Shown here one piece after another: positions 12,111 through 22,404 of a stretch of DNA of 64,000 bases. The translations under genes were made by a program, and so were the position numbers. The first letter of the stretch is position 1, and each line of letters starts with the position of its first letter. The DNA lies in NCBI RefSeq assembly GCF_904849725.1, contig NC_058518.1, forward strand, positions 420,367,081 through 420,431,080, written 5' to 3'. The DNA is from Hordeum vulgare subsp. vulgare. Taxonomy: Eukaryota; Streptophyta; Magnoliopsida; Poales; Poaceae. A model generated the notes under the pieces. It searched no databases, was not told the DNA's origin, and worked only from the letters and a program-made list of their open reading frames with translations.

Positions 12111-12860
12111 CCAATCTATTTACGACCTGCAGTTTTGCAAAGATTACTGATTATTCGTTTAGATCTGACATTTGTGCATTCGGATTGCATTAAATTGTTC
12201 TGAGGGTGTTTGATTAGTAGGGATTCGATTCTGTTTTACTTCTGTAACACTGTAATTCTTGCAAACCACTCTGTTTAAATTTGCACAATCGAGTTGGGAA
12301 ACAACTGGCCTGGACATTATTCAGTCCTGTGATATCCAATGCCGCGGTTTAACTGGATCCGTTGCCAAGTAACCTCTTGGCAAGTTGTGTCTGGCTTTTC
12401 CAAGATCTGTGAATGGCATGTGTTCTTTCTCTGTGCACCTTCTGATTCAGTTTAGTCGCATAACAGGATCGATGATGATTTTCACTGGCATTGTTGGTAC
12501 AAGGAATTTATAAAGCGAATTACTTTCCTGAACACGAGAAATGCTTCTAGGAAGGGAAGAAATGCTCTTCTGTCTGAAGTTCAGCTTTAAATTTCTGTGT
12601 GTGTTATCTGGTCAGTCCTCAAACGTTATCCCTTAACTAGAGTAATTTTTCTTTGTCTTGCGGGGCTTAATTAGAGTAGTTGATTATGCAACTATGCTAG
12701 GAAAGAGTCCGGTTATTTGTAGATCATGTTACCGACTTGAATGGACCTGTGTGTGTGTGTGTGTTATCTGGGCAGTTCGAATGGACTTACCATTTGTCGG
12801 TCAAGTTTTGTCTACTGCATACAGGCATCGACCTTCCCCCATAAAGCAGAGAAGGATATG
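12111..12860 (+). other. Cyclin 3' UTR and flanking DNA
   Basis: The stretch after the cyclin stop has no credible coding frame. It shares blocks with 28010-28330 downstream of the cyclin pseudogene (for example GATCTGACATTTGTGCATTC), so it belongs to the duplicated segment. A short (GT)n run is at about 12750-12762. Confidence 0.6.
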
Positions 12861-13016
12861 TATCATATATGTATGCAGTTTTAGACCTATTGTTCTGGGA
12901 CATGATGGAACAATTTTATGCCCCAAGATCCGAACAACATGATGGAACAATAAAGCAGAGAAGATATGTATGCTGATTCGATTTCCTTCAGCAGTTCCTC
13001 GGTTGAGTTGTGCAAC
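12861..13016 (+). pseudogene. Relic of PPR gene 3' end (part 1)
   Basis: The segment matches the last codons of the intact PPR gene near 26620-26780, including GCAGTTTTAGA, CTATTGTTCTGGGACATGAT and GAG(T/C)TGTGCAACT. Substitutions and indels remove the frame. The relic continues at 14313 after a transposon insertion, with GACGTAATTATTCAGCTAGG matching the DNA just after the intact PPR stop. Upstream PPR exonic sequence is absent, so this copy is a truncated duplicate. Confidence 0.75.
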
Positions 13017-13019
13017 TGA

Positions 13020-14309
13020 GAGCATCTCCAACAGCCGCGCTTTGCGTCGCGCGCAAAAAACTTGTTTGCCGCGCGCGTTTCGTTGGTTTAGCGCGGCCGC
13101 CAGCGCTGGCTCCAACAGTCGCGCTAAAATGCAGCGCGCGCGCCACTCCAGCAACGCGCAAAAAATGCACAGCGCGCGACTCGCCGGACATTTCACATAT
13201 ATGACATTTTGGACACAAAATGAGTTTGAAACATTCATCAAAATGCAATGAACATGTGAAATTTGACACAAACAAGTTGATGAATAAAAGTTCATGCCCA
13301 CAAGTTCAAAATCATGCAAGTTGTACTACATGAAAACAAAGCAAGTTAACACTTCGGACACCAAAAACAAGTATGATGAACATGTATGAAATGTCACTTA
13401 CTCTATCGTCCTCATTTGTGCCACTTGGGTTCAACTTGTCAACCGCCTTTTGTGCGGCCGCCCACTTTTGACAATCCGAGTTGATTGTCGACCATCAGGA
13501 CCGAAGTGATCTCTCCGAGCGGTCAATCCCACTCACGTTGTGAGCATCAAAGTGTTCTTTCATCCGCTCCCAATAAGCATCTCCACTTTGATCACCTCCA
13601 ACGGATGGATCCCTCGACACTTGCAACCAAGTATTGCATAGTAAGATGATATCTTTGTTGGTGTAATTTTCCGCTCTTCATTTCGGCGCGTCGACACTGC
13701 CCTCACCCTCCTCGTCCACCTCGAACTCATGGTCTTCGAAATGGATGTCATTGGTTTGAGACCAATGCGAATTGTTGGAGCCAACACCCATAGTTGACAT
13801 GTATGCATCATCGTTGAGACTACAAAGTTTTTTGAACAATGCAAATAAGCTATCTATATGATGCATTGAAAAAATAACAAGAAAATAAAAGTTGGAAAAA
13901 ATTTCTACCTTGGGGGCATTTCGTCAAACACGTGGTGCGCGTCGGCGGCCGGCTCAACGAGTGAGCTCGCCGGCGCTTCGGTAGCCGCCGCGCCCGTCAA
14001 ACGCGGCTGTACAGTGGGGTGAGCGGGGTGCCGGCGCATGCGTCCATGGGTGCAGTTCGCCGACGCCGACGCGTGGGGGGCGTAGGGGGCGGAGAGGAGA
14101 GAGTGCGGCGTGAGCGTTCGAGTGTGGCGCACGCGGAAGCGGGCGCCCCAAATACACCGCGCGAGATAGCGAATCCGATCGCGCGCCCAACTCCTTATAG
14201 CGCGCGCGGTTATTGCGCGCCCGCTGGAGCCACCCGCCGGGTTGCGCGCGCTCTAAAATGGCCTAATTTTCGGCGCGGCGCTTGTTTAGCGCGGCTGTTG
14301 GAGATGCTC
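13020..14309 (-). mobile_element. PIF/Harbinger-like DNA transposon derivative
   Basis: The element has perfect terminal inverted repeats of at least 22 bases beginning GAGCATCTCCAACAGC, and is flanked by TGA at 13017-13019 and 14310-14312. The related PPR locus has the uninterrupted site AACTAACGTAATT near 26776, which fixes the boundaries and indicates a TNA target trinucleotide. That, plus the GAGCATCTCCAACA terminus, fits PIF/Harbinger. Inner ends are rich in GCGCGC. It contains a broken Myb/SANT-type ORF1 and no transposase, so it depends on another element for movement. Confidence 0.88.
13400..13866 (-). pseudogene. Harbinger ORF1 remnant, Myb/SANT-like
   Basis: On the minus strand a decayed reading frame gives NYTNKDIILLCNTWLQVSRD, DAYWERMKEHFDAHN and GIDRSERSLRS, resembling the Myb/trihelix-like ORF1 proteins of plant PIF/Harbinger elements. 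It is broken by a stop after an acidic stretch (DEEGEGSVDAPK) and by another after SLRS. In intact elements this protein partners the DDE transposase and binds the termini. No transposase gene is present in this copy. Confidence 0.65.
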
Positions 14310-14312
14310 TGA

Positions 14313-14425
14313 CGTAATTATTCAGCTAGGACCGTTCCACAACAGTCATGTGGTTGTTTATACCCCCCTCCCGTCACATGATATATGATCTTATTGCATC
14401 CAATTGGCTCAGAAGTTGGATGTAC
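14313..14425 (+). pseudogene. Relic of PPR gene 3' flank (part 2)
   Basis: The first 50 or so bases (CGTAATTATTCAGCTAGGAC, then GTCATGTGGTT) match the DNA just past the intact PPR stop at 26775-26825. This is the right half of the site split by the Harbinger-like element. The remainder shows no feature. Confidence 0.65.
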
Positions 14426-14428
14426 TAA

Positions 14429-14566
14429 GGGCTTGTTCGGAGACCCTCCGGCTCCTGACTCTGCTCCCGGAGCAGCCGGAGCTGTAGTGCAAACATATGA
14501 AGCTAGGAAACAGATACTCCACCGATCCTTGGATCTGGCGGAGCTGGAGGTTTCCCGAACAACTCC
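14429..14566. mobile_element. Short Tourist-like MITE
   Basis: An element of 138 bases has imperfect inverted ends (GGGCTTGTTCGG... and ...CCCGAACAACTCC, followed inward by GGAG-rich arms) and TAA on both sides (14426-14428, 14567-14569). Size, TAA duplication and folding arms suit a Tourist-like MITE. Confidence 0.65.
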
Positions 14567-14749
14567 TAAGATGTAGAGTATTGTGGGACGGAGAGTCATG
14601 AGGGGATTATAAAATTAAGGAAAAATTCATTACATTTCCTCGTCTTTTCCTTCACTTAACCTATGAATCAAAGAAGCACTTATCATCAGAGCACGAAGAT
14701 AAAACAATACAAATAATGTAATAGTAGTACACATGCCTATTTAGTAGGT

Positions 14750-14880
14750 ACTACTCCCTTTGTCTAGAATTAATTGTCGCAAAAATGAATAGAAATTGAT
14801 GTATTTAGAACTAAAATACATTTAGATACATCCATTCCTTGAACAAGTATTTTAGGAGAAAGACAAAGCACAGTAGTAGA
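14750..14880. mobile_element. Stowaway-like MITE
   Basis: CTCCCTTTGTCTAGAATTAATTGTCGC on the left and a degenerate inverse at the right (AAGTATTTTAGGAGAAAG) surround the ACATCCATT / ATACATTTAGATACATCC core known from Triticeae Stowaway elements. Exact ends and the TA duplication are unclear. Confidence 0.5.
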
Positions 14881-14899
14881 TCTAGTTGGATCAAAATGC

Positions 14900-17800
14900 T
14901 TATAATGCAAAAGCATAGTTTGTCAAGATGGGCTCTTCATGATGGACAGATGAAGCCGCAACATCAACATGCTTGATTCTTACAGGCCGTGCATCTTCAT
15001 GTTCCACGATTACCGTGGTAGTAGTCAGAGAATGACGATCAGTAAAAGGATCTGGAGTAAAATCTCCTTGGATTACGCAGAAGACAATGCCACCAGAGAT
15101 GCCGTCCTCCTCCTTGCTAATACGCTCAAAGCTCATAAACCTTCTGTCGGAGAAATTCTGCCAGGAAAACTCCAGCATGATGGGAGCACCAAGGATATAC
15201 TTTCCATCATCTCGAACCAACTCATAAGCCTCTAGACCTTCGTTCCAGCAGGTATATATGAAACCATCCACAAATATGCATCGCCCACACAGCAAACCAA
15301 TCACGCCAAGCCACTTGCTCATACTTGGTGGTTCTACAACAAACCACTGACCACCATGCCACAAGTCACACAAGAAACACCCCTCCGTGTCAAAATCTGA
15401 GATCAAAAATTTACCGTCGCCCACGTCTACAAATCCAGAAACCTTAATCTCTTGCCCCAAATCCAAATCCCCCGATGTTCGAAGATAGACCCACTGTAAA
15501 GTCTGCCTATCAAGAGTGTACACAGCCCACAACTTCTCACCTATGGCCACAATGTCTCCACCGGCTCGGAAGACGGCCGAAAAATAGATACCACGCCGTT
15601 TGCGCTCACCGAGGGAGAGGGAGTGGACCATGCAGCTTGTCAAAGAATTTTCATCACCCTGTTTGCTCTCAAGTTGCTCGTAGGTCATGCTGCTCAAATC
15701 AACCTTGTAATGACTATGCTCTGGAACAGAAGGGATGACAAACAACTGGGATCCGTCATGTACAAAATGCCAGGTTGCAGGGAAATCTACACTGACACCT
15801 CCATCTCTAATTGTGTCTAGACACAACTGTGGTTCTAGCACACTTGCATCACATGTCAACTTTCCTCGAACAGTAGAGATTTGATATAAAACAGAATGCA
15901 TATGAAATACAGATCACATTTGGTGGCCACTTTACAGTTCACGAGACTATCTGCAGTCCAAACCAGTTCACCTTTTCGTTGCAAATAATTCCTGCAGGTA
16001 GAAATTGCAATTGTTGAAGCACACAAGTGAGACAAATGCTTCCAAAGTAGCAAAAGCCCACCAACTAATTTAAGAAAGGCTGTTTCCGATGAGTTTATTC
16101 TATGCAATTTAGTTTCACATGACAAAGTGTTACGCAATCCCGGGTCCGCTAACACCAGCGTTTCCGACCCACATGCGTCAACAGGCCCAACCGAAGAGCA
16201 ACACCGACTTATGACAGGTCTTGGGCCCTCTCCCTCCAAAAGACTAGTCTGTTAGGAGGGGACACCCTCACCCTTATAAGTCGTGTTATGTCTCTTCCCA
16301 AAACCGATGTGGGACTAAACCCAACAATCTTCCCCTCACACATCGGTCACCCATGGGCCCGCTAACACCAGCGTTCCAGCCCACCTACCATGACCGACGA
16401 CCCGTGAGTTCACCGAGATTTATTCCGGGCACCTGGGCTTTGATACCACTTGTTACGCAATCCCGGATCCGTTAACACCAGCGTTTTCGACCCACATGAG
16501 TCAACATGCCCAACCGGAGAGCAACACCGACTTATGACAGGCCTTGGGCCCTCTCCCCCCAAAAGACTAGCCTGTTAGGAGGGGACACCTTCACCCTTAT
16601 AAGTCGTGTTATGTTTCTTCCCACAACCGATGTGGGACTAAACCCAACAATCTCCCACTCACACATCGGTCACCCATGGGCCCGCTAACACCAGCGTTCC
16701 AGCCCACCTACCATGACCGACGACCCGTGAGTCCGCTGAGATTTATTCCGGGCACCTGGGCTCTGATACCACTTGTTACGCAATCCCGGGTCCGCTAACA
16801 CCAGCGTTTCCGACCCACATGCGTCAACAGGCCCAACGGGAGAGCAACACCGACTTATGACAGGTCTTGGGCCCTCTCCTCCCAAAAGACTAGCCTGTTA
16901 GGAGGGGACATCCTCACCCTTATAAGTCGTGTTATGTCTCTTCCCACAACCGATGTGGGACTAAACCCAACACAAAGCCATCAACTAGAATATTGTCGAC
17001 CACAGTCTAGTATTCAATTTTGTGCAATATATGGACCAAGTGATTTTTAGTTTTTTCGTAAAACCATGCATGTGATTAGGTTCAAACTACGCTGTCGCAA
17101 ATGCATTCAGGCGTATGATACACTCAATACCGAAACTTGAAACTTTATGATCCAATCCTCCCTGATGGATTTTCAAGGGTTCATGCAACTTCCTTAAACT
17201 TTGTGAGAATCGGATGTCAGAGAAAATAATATACAAGACATCTAAAAATTGTACTCAATTCTCTAAGGATATACAATCATAGAAAATTGAACAAAGTTAC
17301 ACACTCAGGCACTTTGGTGATAAATTACAGTCACCTCAGACAAGCAATCCTATCCCCGACTTGAACTACACGACCTATATTCTCAATCCCTACTTTTCTA
17401 TTATATTGTTCAATACTTTCACGGGACAAGCAATCCTATCCCCGGCTTGAACTACACGACCTATATTCTCAATCCCTACTTTTCTATTATATTGTTCAAT
17501 ACTTTCACGGAGAATTCTATGAATTTTGTCAACTCGAAGGGGTTGCCTATTAGTGTTTCTTGACTCTTTTTTCAGAAACAAGGAAAAAAAATGCGCTTTC
17601 TTGAAAATATTATGATTAAAGAAAACAATTTTCTTACACCCTTTTTCCCAAAAGTGCAGATCAAATGTACCTATTCCCCAAAAGTAAGCGTGCACGAGTA
17701 TACTATATTTTTTAAGTGCTACACTGAAATAAATAGCATCACCAAAGACATGATCAGAAAGTTGTACTTGAACTAATTGAAGACGAGAAAATCGAACCTG

Positions 17801-19718
17801 CAGCATTTAAGGGGGTGTTTCTTTCCAGAGACTTTTTGATGTAGGGACTAAAAAAATCCCTTTTAGTCTCATGGGAAAGAAACAGGAGGGACTTTTAGGG
17901 ACTAAAATGGGGTAGTTGGAACTAAAGGAAGAAGTCTCTATGGGAGGGACTTTTTTGGACTTTTTTGACACTTTTTTCAACAGTGCCCCTACTTTTAGCA
18001 TGTCATTTAATAACTTCTAGTATATTACTAGGGATAACATGATCTTTTTGCATGTCATTTAATGACCTCCAGTCCATGTTTAGTGCTTGAAAAGAAATGG
18101 ATAGGGACTAGAGACTTTTTAGTTGGGACTAAAAAAAAGTCTTAGGACTTTTTAAAGAAACAGGGCCTAAGAATTTCTTGGGAATCTTTAACGGGGTGGT
18201 TGAACCCTCCGTACATTGCAGGCAGGGAGGTATCATCCACCTTGTATGCATCATCAGGATATGCCCTGGTTCAGCAATAAAAGTATACAAAGTCAAATAA
18301 ATGACAGCACAACAACTTGTTGATAATTTTCTTGCAGTAAAGTATCCATGAAATGATGTCCACTAATAAAGTAGTAATGCAATCAAGACAAAGTCGAAGC
18401 CCCAATTCAAACTTTTGTTTAAGCGGAAACCAACTTATAAGAAGTTAAAGGCAGGCAGGCAGGCAGGCAGGCACACTTACTGCAAAGTGGCAAAAGTGTC
18501 ATAGTGATTGTATGGATATGTTTGGTCTCTGACCATGTCCACCCTGCGGCATGTGGAGTGTAATACCTCGACACCGTAGACAGGGCTGCCTTCACCATCT
18601 GATTTGGCTACGCTACTGATGCGGAACGTGGTGATCATCGCATGCCGTGCGGCACAACCACACGCCTTGTACATGTTGATCCACACCGCACACAGCATTC
18701 GCCCCACGAGCTGAACAATGTAGCCACACCCTTCGTTGTAGTACGGCCACAGCATATCGACCATCACCGGCGGCTCAAGTGGGGCGTCCTCCTCCTCCGG
18801 CGAGTACTTGTAGGCGAACAGAGTGGTGCCACCAATGAAGTAGATCGCACCATCCTCTTGGACATGCACTGCCATGCCATAGATACATTCATATTTGGAG
18901 GCCTTGTCGGTGGTACGCACACGGGTCAAGGAGCCGGTGGAGCAATTGAAGCAGAAGAAGGTGCCGTCGGCGAGCGACAGTAGGATGAATTTGTCGTCGA
19001 TGACGGCATAGCCCGGGAGCCAGGTGAATATGTATTGGTTTACAGGCTTCATCCGTCCCGGGGAGTGATGGCTGGCAACCTCGTCCCATCCGTTGCCTCC
19101 TTCGTCAAGCCTATGCACGATGAGGCGCCAACTGGACATCTCCTCGCTTCTCTCTGTCAGTACGGCTGGTGCCCAGAGCTCGCCGTGGGCCGAGACGGCG
19201 TAGTGTGACCCGTCCAGGAACGGGAGGGGTGCCAGCAGGGACGTTGACTTGTTGACGAGATCAACGGCCACCGCTTTCGGCGGCATGTCCAACTTGTCGG
19301 GACACACCAGGTGGGGTGGAGGATAGTGCGTGCAGATGACGTCTAGCCGGCGGCCGCCGGGAGCTAGCGCGGCCGTGGCTTCGGCGTAGACCGTGTTGTC
19401 CTTGTCTTCCGGGTGCACGGTGAAGAAGGGCTCAAGCAGGTCGTTGCTGTGGCCGGTGACCCGGCCCGACGAGGTCACGCGGAAGCGGTGCAGGCGGAGG
19501 TTGTAGAGGTGCTGGTCGGCGCATGTGCAGCCGACGAGGACCGACCACTGGGCGCGGTCATCGACGCCGTCGTTTGGGTCCGGGATGTGTCGGTAGTCCA
19601 TGCCGGGGGCGAAGCGCTGGATACTATCCGAGCAGTTTGTCCATGGCCAGCGACAGTAGCATCGGAAAAGGTAGCAATAGGGGACTGCCGCCGTCTGTCC
19701 ATGGCCAGCCGCCGCCAT
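14900..19718 (-). CDS. Grass-type two-half propeller-like protein, function unknown
   Basis: I read two exons on the minus strand: 19718-18481 (ATG at 19718) and 15991-14900. The donor is CA|GTAAGTG at 18480 and the acceptor CTACCTGCAG at 15992; phase is kept across the junction ([17 protein letters not shown]). Both halves have strand-turn repeats such as [20 protein letters not shown] and [18 protein letters not shown], suggesting a beta-propeller-like fold; C-terminal [18 protein letters not shown] is also distinctive. I recall similar uncharacterised grass proteins but cannot name a family with certainty; no F-box is visible. The exon-2 frame entering from the acceptor stops after about 45 codons (FEES stop), while the long frame, open from 15901 to 14900, is shifted. 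So there is either a small extra intron near 15850-15950 or a frameshift that makes this a pseudogene. A start at the second Met (about 40 codons in) is also possible. Confidence 0.6.
16128..16972 (-). mobile_element. Tandem TRIM retrotransposon with three LTRs
   Basis: Three LTR copies of 199 bases (16128-16326, 16451-16649, 16774-16972) alternate with two internal segments of 124 bases (16327-16450, 16650-16773). Read on the minus strand, each LTR starts TGTTGGGTTTAGTCC and ends TTGCGTAACA. The internal part opens with TGGTATCAGAGC, the exact initiator-tRNA-Met primer complement (copy 2; one mismatch in copy 1). It closes with a purine tract GAGTGGGAGAT before the next LTR. The whole is flanked by a 5-base duplication CAAAG at 16123-16127 and 16973-16977. 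No coding capacity. TRIMs are miniature LTR elements moved by other retrotransposons; the LTR-internal-LTR-internal-LTR form shows one insertion of a dimer or later unequal exchange. Confidence 0.93.
17339..17550 (-). pseudogene. atpA: Nuclear insertion of chloroplast atpA 5' end
   Basis: On the minus strand the segment reads [19 protein letters not shown] then [18 protein letters not shown], which matches the N-terminus of the plastid ATP synthase alpha subunit. It begins near the atpA start codon (which is altered) and stops after about 40 codons. An 86-base unit is repeated in direct tandem (17339-17424 and 17425-17510), so part of the plastid fragment is present twice. Substitutions relative to plastid sequence (for example GDG to GDR) show it is not recent. 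It has no gene function here. Confidence 0.9.
17811..18167. mobile_element. Tourist-like MITE, 357 bp
   Basis: TAA flanks both ends (17808-17810, 18168-18170). The termini GGGGGTGTTTCTTTCC and AAAGAAACAGGGCC are imperfect inverted repeats. The interior has repeated GGGACTAAAA / TTTTAGTCCC motifs that fold back. These are features of a Tourist/PIF-type MITE. Confidence 0.75.
18450..18473. repeat. (GGCA)n microsatellite
   Basis: Six tandem GGCA units lie a few bases inside the intron from the donor of the minus-strand gene. Length changes here could shift the distance of intronic sequence from the splice site but not the site itself. Confidence 0.9.
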
Positions 19719-20143
19719 TGATCAGATACTAGCCAGAACTAGGTTTTCCTCTTTCCCCTCTCTTCTTTTCAAAATAGTCTCCTCTTTCCCCGATTAGTTA
19801 TAAGTAAGCCGGGTGTGTGTCTGGACTCTGGACTTTGGAGGGTGAAAACAATGAATAAGCACCGGGGAGCGAACGGAAGCGGAAGTGGGGTTGGATTCGA
19901 TTGAAATTGAACTAAACTCATGAAAAGAAAGAATTCTATACTCTGTATATTTCTTTCTCTGTACCTAAATAATTGTAGCTGAGGAAGGCCCGCAAACCAC
20001 ATCTCCCTCCTTGTCCTTATCCCAACCGACGCTGCCTCATACCATCCCCTCGCTCTCTTTTGTTACTCCGTTGACGAAATGCTCTTTCTCTCTCCTTGCA
20101 TGTCTACTTCACTAATAAACTGAATTAGCTTGAGGAAGACGTG
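19719..20143 (-). promoter_or_regulatory. Upstream region of the 14.9-19.7 kb gene
   Basis: The interval between the minus-strand ATG and a hAT-like insertion has no coding support. It should contain the promoter and 5' UTR of that gene, but I could not choose a TATA box with confidence. Confidence 0.35.
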
Positions 20144-20151
20144 GTTTGGAG

Positions 20152-20727
20152 CATACCTGGCCAAACGGGCCGTGCCTGACGGGCAGGCACGAGACGGGCC
20201 GGGCTCGGCACGGCCTAATCGTATCCGGGCCACGCACGAGCACGCCGTGGGCCGTGCCCGGGCTGCCACCCCGAGCCCGCGTGCCAGCACGGCCCGACAC
20301 GATTAGGGTGGGCCAGCCCACGAGAGCATCCGGCATTCAGGGCACCGGGCGATGGGGGAGCGGGGGCGGCCCTTGGCGTGGGGGGACCGGGGGAGCGGGC
20401 GCTGCGGGCCAGGGCGGCATGGCGCCAGCTGGCTGGGGGGCGCGGGAATAGCCGTCGTTTCGCAGGTTTGCGTTCGATCTGGGCGGGAGTAGCGCGGGGG
20501 AGCGGTCTAGGGCGCGGGATCTGGGCGGGATTTTCAATTAGAGGAGAAAAAAATAGCAAATGTGTCGCGGGCCGCCGTGCCTTAGCGTGCCGCGGGCCGA
20601 TCCGATTAGGCCACGTGCCGTGCTTGGGCCTGGGAGGTTGGCACGAGGGCCGACACGGCACGACCCATATATTAATCGGGCCCAGGCGGGTCGTGCCGTG
20701 TCGGGCCGGCCCGTTTGGCCAGGTATG
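20152..20727. mobile_element. Non-autonomous hAT-like element
   Basis: The element is 576 bases with inverted termini CATACCTGGCCAAACGGGCC and its complement, flanked by the 8-base duplication GTTTGGAG (20144-20151 and 20728-20735). Eight-base duplications and CA...TG ends are hAT features. The body is very GC-rich with many GGGCCGTGCC/CGGCACGGCC motifs in both orientations; the long open frames in it are composition effects. No transposase is encoded. Confidence 0.85.
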
Positions 20728-20735
20728 GTTTGGAG

Positions 20736-22265
20736 GCGCCGTTGCAAGACCCTTTGCAGGAGAAATCGCAAGGCCGACGGATGAAGGGCGGCATGTTGTA
20801 GGGTGCCTGGCACAGGCGCAACAAGGCCCCAGGTTCGCTACTCATGGCAGCGCTGCAACTGCAGAAACTCATAGGAATGCGGCAACCGACGATGATGGTG
20901 CAATGGACTTGGCGGTGGGGCATGCTACAATGGCATCGACGACCGTGGTGATGTTGCAATGCATGCTTCAATGGCCGTGGATCTCCACCATGCGTATTTC
21001 GTTGGTATTGACGGCCATGGCAATGCTTCTACGACAACGGCGATGGTTTGACATACATGGTGACAAGGGATGCTACGATGGCATCGACGACCTTGACGAT
21101 GCTGCAAGGCATGCTTAAATGGTCGTGGTGACGAGGCATACACTGTGATAGTGTCGATGGTTGTGGTGATTCTTCGACAAGCACGACGACGAGGCGTGTT
21201 TCGACGACTTCGTGGGCCATGGCGATGCTCCAAGGCATGCTTCAATCACCGTGAAGACAAGGCATACTTCAAAGGTGTCGACCGCCATGGCGATTCTGCT
21301 ACAACCACGGCGATGGTTTGATGAACACGGGAACGAGGCATGCTATGACGACAATGATCGTCGCGGTGATGCTGCATGGCATTCTTCAATGGCTACAACG
21401 ATGAGGCGTACTTCAATGGTGTCAACAGCCGCAACAATGATGTGAGGCATGCTTCAACGACTGCGGTGATGCTTCAACGACCACAATGATGGTTTGTTGG
21501 ACCTATGACGAGGGGTGCTATAACAACATCAACGAGTACGATGATGATGCAAGCCATGCTTCAGTGGTTATGGCGATGAGGCATACTTCAATGGTGTCGA
21601 CGATCGTGGCGATGAGGCATACTTCAATGGTGTCGACGATCGTGGCGATGATTCAACAACAACTGCGATGGTTGGATGGACACGACAACGAGGCTTGCTA
21701 CACCAACAACCGTGGAGATGTTGCAAGGCATGCTTCAATGGCCATGGCGACGAGGTGTACTTCGATGTGCCAACGGCCGTGACGATGCTGCGAGGCATGC
21801 TTCAATGGCCATGGCGACGAGGCGTACTTTGATGGTATCGACGGCTGTGACGATGTTGCGAGGCATGCTTCAATGGCCATGGCGACAAGGCGTACTTTGA
21901 TGGTGTGGATGGTAGCGGCGATGCTGCGAGGCATGCTTCAATGGCCAAGGCGACGAGGCGTACTTTGATGGTGCGGGCGGCCGCGGCGATGCTGCGAGGC
22001 ATGCTTCAATGTCCATGGCGCCGATGCATACTTCGATGGTGTAGATGGCCGTTGCAATGCTGCGAGGCATGCTTTAATGGCCAAGGCGATGAGGCGTACT
22101 TTGATGGTGCGGACGGTCGTGGCGATGCTGCGAGGCATGCTTCAATGGCCATGACGACGAGGCGTACTTCGATGGTGCGGACGGCCGTGGCGATGCTGCG
22201 AGGCATGCTTCAATGGCCATGACGACGAGGCGTACTTCGATGATGCCGACGCCCTTAGCGATGCT
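20736..22265. repeat. Minisatellite with 68-bp period
   Basis: From about 21720 the unit GCGAGGCATGCTTCAATGGC recurs every 68 bases (21790, 21858, 21926, 21994 and on to about 22200), each followed by GACGAGGCGTACTT(T/C)GATGGT. Leftward to 20900 the same words are present but spacing becomes irregular, so the array is older there. Because 68 is not a multiple of three, frames rotate through the array and give overlapping open frames on both strands; none is a gene. Confidence 0.9.
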
Positions 22266-22404
22266 GAAATTTACAAAACTATACCATTATCTCACCCTTC
22301 TTATTTATTGTCCAGATTTTTAGAACAATCATGGGAAATTCTATTTAGAAGCACCGCATGATGGACATTCCGTGCAGCGGCTTGCATCCTTTCTTCTCAT
22401 GCAT
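22266..22404. other. Spacer between minisatellite and long-TIR element
   Basis: AT-rich sequence without recognised coding or repeat structure apart from (GCAT)n at its right edge, which blurs the boundary of the next element. Confidence 0.4.

Larger units (their letters stand above)
15992..18480 (-). other. Large intron of the 14.9-19.7 kb gene
   Basis: This 2,489-base interval separates the two coding exons and has consensus donor and acceptor. It contains a tandem TRIM (16128-16972), a chloroplast fragment (17339-17550), a Tourist-like MITE (17811-18167) and a tetranucleotide run beside the donor. The rest has no evident feature. If the two long frames are separate genes this would be intergenic. 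Confidence 0.5.

Noticed and set aside
16128..16972. Cassandra element with 5S RNA in its LTR
   Set aside because: The TRIM LTR has the right size and primer site, but I could not find the 5S internal promoter sequence in it.
17390..17806. A 138-codon minus-strand gene
   Set aside because: Its C-terminal half is the duplicated plastid atpA fragment and the rest is unrelated AT-rich intron sequence.
20146..21118. Long plus- and minus-strand frames of 100-246 codons
   Set aside because: They fall in the GC-rich hAT-like element and the start of the minisatellite; frames exist on both strands at once.
21486..22222. Possible repeat protein encoded by the 68-bp array
   Set aside because: A 68-base period shifts frame at every unit, so no repeated peptide is produced in one frame for long.
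20736..22265. CRISPR-like array
   Set aside because: Regular spacing is due to the whole 68-base unit repeating; there are no unique spacers, and the genome is eukaryotic.
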